A model generated the notes under the pieces. That model searched no databases. It was not told where the DNA came from and saw nothing but the letters and a program-made list of their open reading frames with translations. From contig JAISTO010000166.1 of assembly GCA_031272575.1 (NCBI GenBank), positions 1-8,747 of the forward strand: 8,747 nucleotides of DNA. Reading direction: 5' to 3'. Both the position numbers and the translations under genes were made by a program. Numbering within the stretch: the first letter of the stretch is position 1; each line of letters begins with the position of its first letter. Below are positions 1 through 5,414 of the stretch, piece by piece. The DNA comes from Treponema sp. (GTDB taxonomy: Bacteria; Spirochaetota; Spirochaetia; Treponematales; Breznakiellaceae).

Positions 1-28
1 TGCCTGCCCACTTACAAGTGGGCAGGCA
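1..28. repeat. Near-perfect inverted repeat at the window edge
   Basis: Two 13-base arms (TGCCTGCCCACTT and its exact complement) are separated by only two bases, so an RNA hairpin would have about 11 pairs and a small loop. Read on the minus strand it follows a T-run (A-run at 28-32 on plus), so it is not a standard minus-strand terminator. Read on plus it could end a gene left of the window, but no T-run follows. It may equally be the end of a dispersed repeat continuing through 29-135. Confidence 0.6.
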
Positions 29-209
29 AAAATCTACTCTAAAAACTCCCAGCGGACTTTGTCCGCGGCAGCCTCGAAAAGCGTGAAATCACGCGAATTT
101 TTCATCGAATTATTCAAAGCGCTACAGGCTGCTAGTCATCCCCGGAGCTGAGGGGCAGTCCGCCCGGTGCGGCGGTTTTAGGGGGAAGGAAAACAGGTAG
201 ACACGAACC
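29..209. other. Non-coding stretch with clustered short hairpins
   Basis: No plausible gene is seen here. Perfect short inverted repeats occur at 52-66 (GCGGAC, 3-base loop, GTCCGC) and 81-94 (GCGTGA, 2-base loop, TCACGC). Weaker ones lie at 140-155 (CCCC/GGGG arms) and 160-175 (CCGCC/GGCGG). The last is followed by TTTT at 176-179, so it could act as a weak plus-strand terminator. The stretch lies downstream of the minus-strand gene at 210-623 and may hold its 3' end. The density of hairpins looks more like a repeat element than a leader. Confidence 0.5.
121..135 (-). repeat. 15-bp repeat, inverted copy of 1239-1253
   Basis: GCTACAGGCTGCTAG here is the exact reverse complement of 1239-1253. 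The two copies lie outside the two paralogous protease-like genes and point outward. A second shared word follows in the same order in each copy: GAGTAGATT at 31-39 (minus) and at 1259-1267 (plus). After that comes a hairpin in each (1-28 and 1265-1288). This suggests two versions of one modular element, the left one longer. Confidence 0.6.
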
Positions 210-623
210 TTAGTAAAGCCGGTGGACAATCTGGTCGCCATGAGCGCCTATCAACGTGCCCTGGCGGGGGTCGACGATGAGGTCCATCGCCTCAAGAGGG
301 ATTGCCCCCAGGAGCACCTCTTTGGAATCGGGCAGCATGAGGGCGTCGTGGGTGTAATGGCGGTCTTTCCACCAGGTTTCTATCAGCCCCACAGTGGAAC
401 ACTCCGTCCGGCCGCCGTCGGCAAGGTTCACCGTGTCGGTTCCCGTAACCTCGACTCCCAGTTTGGCGCGGGTCTCCTCGTTGATGACCAGACACCACGC
501 GCCGGTGTCCACCACCGCGTCCAGCGTTACCTGCCGCACTTCCGCCTCCTTGATGAGACCCATTTCGGCCTTCATCACATCTTTCCCATTTCTCAGGGTT
601 ATGGTCGTGTGAACTTCGTACAT
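210..623 (-). CDS. Retropepsin-like (clan AA) aspartyl protease family protein, paralogue A
   Basis: This small 137-residue soluble protein has the hallmarks of a single-domain retropepsin-like aspartic protease. The catalytic-type motif VVDTGA has its Asp at residue 39. A hydrophobic-hydrophobic-Gly segment follows (LLGAIPLEAMDL, 104-115), which in the family packs behind the active site. Such folds act as homodimers, each subunit giving one Asp. No signal peptide or membrane segment is visible. The ATG at 623 is preceded by AAGGAGT (minus strand, 628-634), which fixes the start. It is divergent from, equally long as and about 46% identical without gaps to the gene at 829-1242 (my hand count, 63 of 137). 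A conserved HGD near the C terminus (128-130) is shared by both. The substrate is unknown; proteolysis is inferred from the motif only. Confidence 0.8.
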   Translation of the reverse strand: MYEVHTTITLRNGKDVMKAEMGLIKEAEVRQVTLDAVVDTGAWCLVINEETRAKLGVEVTGTDTVNLADGGRTECSTVGLIETWWKDRHYTHDALMLPDSKEVLLGAIPLEAMDLIVDPRQGTLIGAHGDQIVHRLY

Positions 624-828
624 AATTACTCCTTACCCCTATTCTACCATAACCGCATAAAAAAATAAGGCCCCAGCCCACGCAGCAATTCTCATTGTTC
701 TTTGTGTGCTTTGTGAGAGATTTTTCCCAAAATTCGGTCAAATTGAGAATTGTTGAAGGGAGCCTTGCGGCCTTGACGCTTCGCGCCGGGATATAGTAAC
801 GTAGCGAGGGCAATCATAAGGAGTTAGT
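624..828. promoter_or_regulatory. Shared divergent control region of the two protease-like genes
   Basis: This 205-bp spacer holds both ribosome-binding sites (AAGGAGT for the left gene, AAGGAG at 808-813 for the right). A 9-bp inverted repeat has CAATTCTCA at 686-694 and TGAGAATTG at 744-752. A near-perfect 9-bp tandem lies at 700-717 (CTTTGTGTG, CTTTGTGAG). Candidate -10 elements are TAGAAT (minus strand, 641-646) and TATAGT (plus, 792-797). Neither has a well-placed -35: TTGACG at 773-778 lies only 13 bp from TATAGT. The promoter calls are therefore weak. Confidence 0.4.
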
Positions 829-1242
829 ATGGGTCAATTTAAGGTGAAAATCACTTTGAGGAATGTCGTGGATGAGGGAATGCGTAAACGCGGCCTCATC
901 AAGGAACAGGATGTCAGGGAAGTGACTCTGGATATTCTGCCGGACACCGGGGCGTCTACGCTGGTCATCACCGAAGAGGTTCGGGAGAAACTGGGGCTTG
1001 CCGTCCAGGAGGAGAGTTTCGCCCGCGTTGCCAGCGGCGCACGGCATCCATGCAAAAAGACGGAGCCTGTGGAAATCCTTTGGGAAGACCGCTCTGCGGT
1101 TTGTTCCGCCCTTGTGCTGGACAGCGCGGATGTGAATCTTTTGGGCGCTATCCCCCTTGAAGCGATGGATTTGCGGGTGAACCCCGTGGACTTGCAGCTC
1201 GAAGGCGTCCACGGCGACAAGCCTCTCCACATGGCGCTCTAG
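829..1242 (+). CDS. Retropepsin-like (clan AA) aspartyl protease family protein, paralogue B
   Basis: This 137-residue protein aligns end to end without gaps to the divergent neighbour at 210-623. The putative catalytic motif LPDTGA has its Asp at residue 39. Strongly conserved blocks are ITLRN (8-12), GLIKE (22-26), VTLD (32-35) and LLGAIPLEAMDL (104-115), plus HGD (128-130). The middle (57-103) is diverged, which is where flap and substrate-contact residues lie in retropepsins, so the two may differ in specificity or pair as a heterodimer (inference). No signal peptide is seen. The ATG at 829 follows AAGGAG at 808-813 region-wise (AAGGAGTTAGT directly before ATG). Its TAG stop sits inside the 15-bp repeat at 1239-1253. 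The cellular role is unknown. Confidence 0.8.
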   Translation: MGQFKVKITLRNVVDEGMRKRGLIKEQDVREVTLDILPDTGASTLVITEEVREKLGLAVQEESFARVASGARHPCKKTEPVEILWEDRSAVCSALVLDSADVNLLGAIPLEAMDLRVNPVDLQLEGVHGDKPLHMAL

Positions 1243-1291
1243 CAGCCTGTAGCAGGGGGAGTAGATTCCGCAAGCCTTGCCGCGGAATGAC
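1239..1291 (+). repeat. Repeat element copy between convergent genes
   Basis: This begins with the 15-bp word shared inverted with 121-135, overlapping the stop of the upstream gene. It continues through GAGTAGATT (1259-1267) to an imperfect hairpin ATTCCGC...GCGGAAT (1265-1288). The AGATTCCGC and GCCGCGGAATGAC ends of the hairpin are identical to those of the copy at 8581-8608. It could help end transcription from both sides, but no T-run follows. Confidence 0.55.
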
Positions 1292-1305
1292 AAGCATCAT
1301 TCTTG

Positions 1306-1321
1306 CCCCCCCTCCCCCCCC
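1306..1321. repeat. Poly-C tract abutting the channel gene stop
   Basis: Seven Cs, one T, then eight Cs run right up to and into the stop codon (TAG on the minus strand) of the MscS-family gene. Slippage here could only alter the stop or 3' end, not most of the protein. Confidence 0.7.
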
Positions 1322-2547
1322 TACGGCTTTTTCTCCGCGAAGGCGGCCGCGTCGCCCGCGGCCTCGACGGGCAGGATGATGCGGTACTGGGGGGCGGTCA
1401 TATCGATGCCGCGGCGGTGGAACTCGTTCTGGATGTTCTCGAAGAGTTCCGCGTAGATCCGCGGGGCGCGGTCCACCTGCTTCGTGTAGCAGTTGATCTG
1501 GTAGCGGCAGTAATTGTCCTCCATGGCCAGTTGCAGCACAAACGGCTTCGGGTCTTCAAGCACCCCCGTCGTGGCGGCCGCGCCTTTGAGCAGCACCTCG
1601 TGCACGACCTGCCAGGGGGTGTTGTAGCCGAAGGTGATATCGGCATGCAGGATAAGCCCCTCCTCGCTTTCCGCCGAAGAGGTCGTGTAGTTGATAATGC
1701 TCGAATTCAATATGGTGATATTGGGGAAGGTGATGTACTCATTTTTGTGCGTACGGATGCGCACCACGGTGAGCGTTTTTTCCACCACGAAACCGATGTT
1801 GTTCTGTATCTGAATGCGATCCCCCACTTTGAAAGGCCGCATATACGTCATAACTATCCCCGCGACTATATTGCCGATGGCGGAACTCGAGCCGAGTGAA
1901 ACGATGACGCCCACAAAAACCGACACCCCTTTAAACGCGTCCGAGTCCGAGCCGGGCAGGTTGGGGTAAATCATAACCAGCGTAAACGCGTAGAGCAGGA
2001 AGCGCAGGATGTTGTAGGTGGGCTGCGCCCAGTCAGCGTAGAAACCGGGGAGCACGAGTTTGCCCTCTTCGATTTTTGCCGCGAAGAATTTTATCGCTTT
2101 AAGGAGATAGTGGGCGGCCAGACAAATGACGATGATCGTAATCAACTTGGGGATGTACTCGACTACGCCGAAAAAGAGTTTTTTGAGGGGCGTCATAACC
2201 CAGCCGAAGAGGGTGTTCGCAAACTGCTCGGTCTGCGGGAAGAGGCCGAAGATGATCGGCACGGTGATGAAAAACAAAAAGACCGTCACCAAATATTTGA
2301 CGATGCGCACCGCGAAGAGAATGATGTGCAGGATGTTCTTTGCGCTGAGGATGTTCAGTTTTTTGATCATGAGGGGTTTGATTTTCCCCTTCGCCTTGAT
2401 CTCGATTTTTTTGCCGAGACGCTTAAAGAGCACCCACACGAGAAAGATGAGCGCCGCCATGATCAGCACCAGGCCGCCCGCAATGGCAAAGCGGAGCCAG
2501 GTGGGCAGGTGCTGATCCGGGAAAAATTGCTCCAAATACTTCAACAT
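1321..2547 (-). CDS. MscS-family small-conductance mechanosensitive channel
   Basis: This 408-residue inner-membrane channel would open on membrane tension and release ions and small solutes during hypo-osmotic shock. Predicted membrane segments lie at about 18-42, 75-104, 131-150, 178-197 and 207-237. The last is the Gly/Ala-rich pore helix typical of the family (SLGSSSAIGNIVAGIV, 217-232). It leads into the beta-domain signature RPFKVGDRIQI (237-247). The cytoplasmic alpha/beta vestibule follows to about 393, then an Ala-rich tail. It is longer than E. coli MscS (286 aa) because of extra N-terminal helices. The ATG at 2547 has a strong AGGAGG (minus strand, 2553-2558). The gene starts 19 bp after thrC, so co-transcription is likely. 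The family call is firm; the exact subfamily is not. Confidence 0.92.
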   Translation of the reverse strand: MLKYLEQFFPDQHLPTWLRFAIAGGLVLIMAALIFLVWVLFKRLGKKIEIKAKGKIKPLMIKKLNILSAKNILHIILFAVRIVKYLVTVFLFFITVPIIFGLFPQTEQFANTLFGWVMTPLKKLFFGVVEYIPKLITIIVICLAAHYLLKAIKFFAAKIEEGKLVLPGFYADWAQPTYNILRFLLYAFTLVMIYPNLPGSDSDAFKGVSVFVGVIVSLGSSSAIGNIVAGIVMTYMRPFKVGDRIQIQNNIGFVVEKTLTVVRIRTHKNEYITFPNITILNSSIINYTTSSAESEEGLILHADITFGYNTPWQVVHEVLLKGAAATTGVLEDPKPFVLQLAMEDNYCRYQINCYTKQVDRAPRIYAELFENIQNEFHRRGIDMTAPQYRIILPVEAAGDAAAFAEKKP

Positions 2548-2566
2548 TTGTTCCTCCTAAAAAACG

Positions 2567-3943
2567 CTAAAAACAACTCGCTATCGCCCCCTCGAGGGCG
2601 TCCAGTTCCGGTTCGATGAGCGCGATGGGCGCGGCCGTTTTTCGCAGACAGGCAAGGCGCTCCGGCAGGGGCACACGCTCGCCGGTGACGCTCTCGACGA
2701 GCGCCGCCTCTTTCGCGGGGTGCCCCGTTGCGAGCGACACCACATGCACGTGTCCCTTGTACTGGGGGGACTCGGCAAAGCGGCGCGCCGCGGCAAACGC
2801 GACCGCGCTGTGCGGGTCGAGCAGTTCGCCGCAGCGTTCCCACGCATAGCGCATGGCGGCGAGCGTCGCGTCGTTGTCGATGGTCTCGGGGAAAACCATG
2901 TTCCGCAGCACCGCCGGCGCCTCGCCGCAGAACGCGCGCAGGCGCTCGCTGTTGGAAGGGAAGCGCACATCGAGCGCGGGCGAGTGCGTGTGCACGAGCG
3001 GCTGCTCAGCGCCTGGCTCAATGTCCGCGCCCTCCCCCGGCGCGGCAGAGGCGCCCCGCAGCAGCCGGTGGGCGCGGCCGTTCGCGTTCATCGCGGCAAT
3101 GAAGCCGTGCACCGGCAGACCCGCCTTCCATGCGTAGAGCCCCGCCATAAGGTTACCGAGGTTGCCGGACGGTACGCTGAACACAATGTCACCCTTGACG
3201 CGCGCCTTTATTTTGATGAACGCATAGAGGTAGTAAAACGCCTGGGGCAGCAGGCGCCCGATATTGATGGCGTTCGCGCTCGTGACCGCATAGCGGTCGG
3301 CAAAATCGCGATCCCGCAGCGTTTCGAGGACGAGGCGCTGGCAGTCGTCGAAGGAGCCTTTCACCTGTATAGGGATGATGGTCCCACCGGCCGGGACGAA
3401 GTCCGCCGGATCGAGCCCGCGGATGGGGCCTTCCGGGTACAGCATGACCGGAATAAGCCCCTGCCTGCCGGCGAAGGCTCTGGCCATGCTGACGCCGGTG
3501 TCTCCCCGCACCGCACTGAGCGCAAGCGCGGGCGCAAGCGCAGGTGCGCCTGCGCCTACACAGCCGCCTTCCCCCTTGACGAGTTCCTCGAGGCAGGCCG
3601 CGAGAAAGGCGATGCCGAAGTCCTTGAACACGCCGGTGGGCCCCTGGCAGAGCGAGAGGATAGAGTACTGCTCGTCGAGACGGATGAGTTCCGGCTCGAA
3701 GTCGAAGGCGCTCTCGGCCGCCCTGCCCGCGGCGAACGGATTCAATTCGCCCTGCAGGAGCGCCGGCGCCACCGCGGCAACGAGTTCGGGATAGGTCGTC
3801 CCTTCGTTCATGTACAAAAAGAAATGCCGCAGGTCCACCATGGTCGAGGGCACATACAAGCCCCCCTCCGCGGGCAGACAGCGCAGCAGGGCTTCCCGAA
3901 ACGAGACCTGGGGCTCCCCTGCCTTAGTCGAACAAAAGCGCAT
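2567..3943 (-). CDS. thrC: Threonine synthase
   Basis: This PLP enzyme of 458 aa converts O-phospho-L-homoserine to L-threonine in the cytoplasm, the last step of threonine synthesis. The N terminus MRFCSTKAG...VSFREALL...EGGLYVP matches family starts and sets the ATG at 3943; a longer upstream reading would run over the SRP RNA gene. The PLP lysine is K107 in QGPTGVFKDFG. The usual HGPT histidine is Gln here (Q100). The GDTG loop lies at 147-150 and the phosphate-binding SGNLGN at 259-264. ATGHP (405-409) lies near the C terminus. A short Ala/Pro/Leu-rich insert with APAL twice (134-141) precedes the GDTG loop. No Shine-Dalgarno is seen; a strong promoter abuts the start. It is first in an operon with the MscS-family gene. 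No other threonine genes are in the window. Confidence 0.93.
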   Translation of the reverse strand: MRFCSTKAGEPQVSFREALLRCLPAEGGLYVPSTMVDLRHFFLYMNEGTTYPELVAAVAPALLQGELNPFAAGRAAESAFDFEPELIRLDEQYSILSLCQGPTGVFKDFGIAFLAACLEELVKGEGGCVGAGAPALAPALALSAVRGDTGVSMARAFAGRQGLIPVMLYPEGPIRGLDPADFVPAGGTIIPIQVKGSFDDCQRLVLETLRDRDFADRYAVTSANAINIGRLLPQAFYYLYAFIKIKARVKGDIVFSVPSGNLGNLMAGLYAWKAGLPVHGFIAAMNANGRAHRLLRGASAAPGEGADIEPGAEQPLVHTHSPALDVRFPSNSERLRAFCGEAPAVLRNMVFPETIDNDATLAAMRYAWERCGELLDPHSAVAFAAARRFAESPQYKGHVHVVSLATGHPAKEAALVESVTGERVPLPERLACLRKTAAPIALIEPELDALEGAIASCF

Positions 3944-3950
3944 TGTAGCA

Positions 3951-3979
3951 AGTATAGCGGAAGCAGGGGGGAAAGTCAA
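3951..3979 (-). promoter_or_regulatory. Sigma70-type promoter of thrC, predicted leaderless
   Basis: On the minus strand TTGACT (3974-3979) and TATACT (3951-3956) are separated by exactly 17 bp. Only seven bases lie between the -10 element and the thrC ATG. Transcription would therefore start at about 3944 or 3943, giving an mRNA with zero or one base of leader. That agrees with the absence of a ribosome-binding site. Confidence 0.75.
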
Positions 3980-3990
3980 GGGGCCAATGC

Positions 3991-4030
3991 GCCCTCTGAG
4001 GGCTATTGCCCTCTGAGGGCTATTGCCCTC
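3991..4030. repeat. 17-bp palindromic tandem repeat between divergent promoters
   Basis: Two perfect copies of GCCCTCTGAGGGCTATT (3991-4007, 4008-4024) are followed by a partial third copy, GCCCTC (4025-4030), that touches the -35 box of ffs. Each full unit contains a palindrome GCCCTC-T-GAGGGC. Its left edge is 11 bp from the -35 box of thrC. It looks like an operator pair or a slippage array; the binding protein is unknown. Confidence 0.7.
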
Positions 4031-4060
4031 TTGACAAAAAAATGCGCGGTCCGTTATGCT
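4031..4060 (+). promoter_or_regulatory. Sigma70-type promoter of the SRP RNA gene
   Basis: A consensus -35 TTGACA (4031-4036) is followed after 18 bp by TATGCT (4055-4060). The predicted start is G4067, which is the first base before the closing stem of the SRP RNA, so promoter and RNA end agree well. Confidence 0.8.
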
Positions 4061-4066
4061 GGATAT

Positions 4067-4170
4067 GCCGCGGTCAGGAACCATGCGGGCAGCCGCCGCC
4101 CAACTCCGCCAGGTCCGGAAGGAAGCAACGGCAAGCGGTGGGCGCCGCGACATGGTATTTCTGGCCGCGG
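4067..4170 (+). ncRNA. ffs: Small (4.5S-type) signal recognition particle RNA
   Basis: The RNA core of the signal recognition particle binds Ffh and helps target nascent membrane and exported proteins to FtsY and SecYEG. The diagnostic domain IV hairpin is at 4111-4127 (AGGTCCGGAAGGAAGCA), with the GGAA tetraloop at 4117-4120. The ends pair: 4068-4077 with 4161-4170 is a ten-pair stem with one G-U pair, and CCATG (4081-4085) pairs with CATGG (4151-4155). The length of about 104 nt fits the bacterial small form without an Alu domain. It has its own promoter and a T-run right after the closing stem. Open reading frames crossing it are artefacts. Confidence 0.95.
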
Positions 4171-4176
4171 TTTTTT
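4161..4176 (+). terminator. Intrinsic terminator made from the SRP RNA closing stem
   Basis: The 3' strand of the closing stem (CTGGCCGCGG) is followed at once by six Ts (4171-4176). The partner strand is the 5' end of the RNA itself, about 85 bases upstream, so the long-range stem ends the transcript. Read-through would enter the TPR gene at 4221. Confidence 0.7.
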
Positions 4177-4220
4177 CTGTGCGGGTTCTGCGCGTTTTCT
4201 GCCGATACTCAAAGGGGAGC

Positions 4221-5414
4221 ATGATAAAAATAACACGTCTCCCCGCGGCCCTTCTGCGCGTATGCATTTTTTGCGTATGCGTCTTTTTCATCGGGGCCGG
4301 GCGGGGAGAAGCCGCGAGCGCCCGTCCCTGGTGGTTCAGCCTCGAACAGGGCAAGCATCTCTTCCGCGCCGGGAATTACGGCGCCGCGTTGAACGCGTTC
4401 GAAAACGCCCGCCGGGATCGCCGGGAAACGTTCACCAGAATGCGGGACAACTTCATCATCCTTCTGTCCAACCCGCAGGTGCGGCCGCGGGGTGACGCGC
4501 TCGATCTGGTTGAACTCTACATTACGGAACATTCGGAACTGGACGCGGCCGAGGCGCTCAACGAACTCTACGCGCACATTCCCCGCGCGCGGCTCGAGAA
4601 CTCGGTGACCAAGGCGCTGGCGGCGCTCGCCCTGCTGCAGCACTATCCTGAGGCGGAGTACTGGATAGGCGAAACCTGCTTCGTCGAGGGCGAAATCGGC
4701 ATCGCGCTTATGCAGTACCAAAAATCGTACGAGCATCGGGAATTGTTCGAGGCCCCGGGTTTCAGAACCGAGGTGCTTTACAAGATTGCTGAAATGCGCC
4801 GCCTGCAAAAAAAGTATGCCGAAATGGAGCGGGCACTCCTCGATATCCTCAGCAGGGGGGGGGAGGGGGATACGCCTCTGGACGAGTTATGGGAGGCCGA
4901 GTCGAACACCCGCACACGGCGGGCCATGGCGCAAATTCTCGGACGCGCTGATGGGCTTGGCCGTTTCCTGTCACTGTACCGCTACGGCAATACCAGCGCG
5001 GAACGGGCACATCGGGCGCTCGGCTTTTTCTACTACGAGTCAGGACGATACATGCCGGGGCCGGCGCTCGAACACCTTATGTTTTCATTTTTGATACAGA
5101 GCACGGTAGTTATTGATGAAATAAAACGCCGTCAATACGACTACGAATTCAGTACGCTTGAAGATATGATGACGCGCCTGCGCCGGATACCCGCGGCGCT
5201 CGACTATCTGGACAAGAACGAGTACTACCGCGTACTCTACTGCCTCGGCTGCGCATTCTTCGGCGCGGACAACCCTGCGGGCGCCCGGCAGTTCTGGGCT
5301 TTTCTCGCGGCCGAGCCGCTCGCGGGCCAGTGGCAGCCGGCCGCCGCGCGCCAACTCGCGTCGCCCCAAATCGAGCGCCCCGTGCTCGGCAGCGCGGCTC
5401 TGGAACGGCGCTGA
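4221..5414 (+). CDS. Exported TPR-like (tetratricopeptide) protein
   Basis: This 397-residue protein has an N-terminal signal sequence: basic start (K3, R6, R13), hydrophobic core at about 10-27, and likely cleavage after AASA (31-34). It is probably periplasmic, or anchored if uncut. The rest is helical with TPR-like pairs at about 43-62 (GKHLFRAGNYGAALNAFENA), 146-170, 186-206, 264-290 and 337-363. TPR arrays serve as protein-protein scaffolds; no catalytic motif is seen. The ATG at 4221 follows AAAGGGGAGC. Longer in-frame starts fall inside the SRP RNA gene and are rejected. The TGA stop shares its A with the ATG of hydF, implying translational coupling. A G9 run at 4855-4863 lies in the coding region. 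It resembles the hypothetical TPR proteins common in spirochaetes; the specific function is unknown. Confidence 0.8.
   Translation: MIKITRLPAALLRVCIFCVCVFFIGAGRGEAASARPWWFSLEQGKHLFRAGNYGAALNAFENARRDRRETFTRMRDNFIILLSNPQVRPRGDALDLVELYITEHSELDAAEALNELYAHIPRARLENSVTKALAALALLQHYPEAEYWIGETCFVEGEIGIALMQYQKSYEHRELFEAPGFRTEVLYKIAEMRRLQKKYAEMERALLDILSRGGEGDTPLDELWEAESNTRTRRAMAQILGRADGLGRFLSLYRYGNTSAERAHRALGFFYYESGRYMPGPALEHLMFSFLIQSTVVIDEIKRRQYDYEFSTLEDMMTRLRRIPAALDYLDKNEYYRVLYCLGCAFFGADNPAGARQFWAFLAAEPLAGQWQPAAARQLASPQIERPVLGSAALERR
4855..4863 (+). repeat. G9 tract inside the TPR gene
   Basis: Nine Gs, one A and five more Gs encode part of SRGGEGD (residues 211-217). The reading frame is intact at this length. 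A one-base slip would truncate the protein near its middle and uncouple hydF translation. Confidence 0.75.

Noticed and set aside
1..209. Riboswitch or structured leader
   Set aside because: Hairpins are short and separate, no known aptamer core was recognised, and the stretch lies downstream rather than upstream of the adjacent gene.
222..668. Plus-strand open frame over the left protease-like gene
   Set aside because: It is a shadow of the minus-strand gene, which has a conserved paralogue and a good ribosome-binding site.
210..1242. Toxin-antitoxin pair
   Set aside because: The two genes are divergent, equally long paralogues of a protease-like fold. Neither resembles a known toxin or a DNA-binding antitoxin.
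3991..4030. CRISPR array
   Set aside because: Units are 17 bp, directly adjacent without spacers, and there are no cas genes. This is a plain tandem repeat.
4056..4220. Earlier in-frame starts for the TPR protein
   Set aside because: They lie inside the SRP RNA and would bury the signal peptide. ATG 4221 has a purine-rich ribosome-binding site and a clean signal sequence.
3944..4354. N-terminal extension of threonine synthase up to 4354
   Set aside because: The family N terminus begins at the ATG at 3943. The extension would cross the thrC promoter and the whole SRP RNA.
2720..4495. Long plus-strand open frame opposite thrC
   Set aside because: It is antisense to a well-supported threonine synthase, runs through the SRP RNA gene, is Arg/Gly/Ala-rich and has no recognisable domain. 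This is typical of open frames opposite GC-rich genes.
5330..5413. Upstream extension of hydF
   Set aside because: It overlaps the TPR coding sequence and is Arg/Pro-rich. Known HydF proteins start shortly before the G1 motif, as does ATG 5414.
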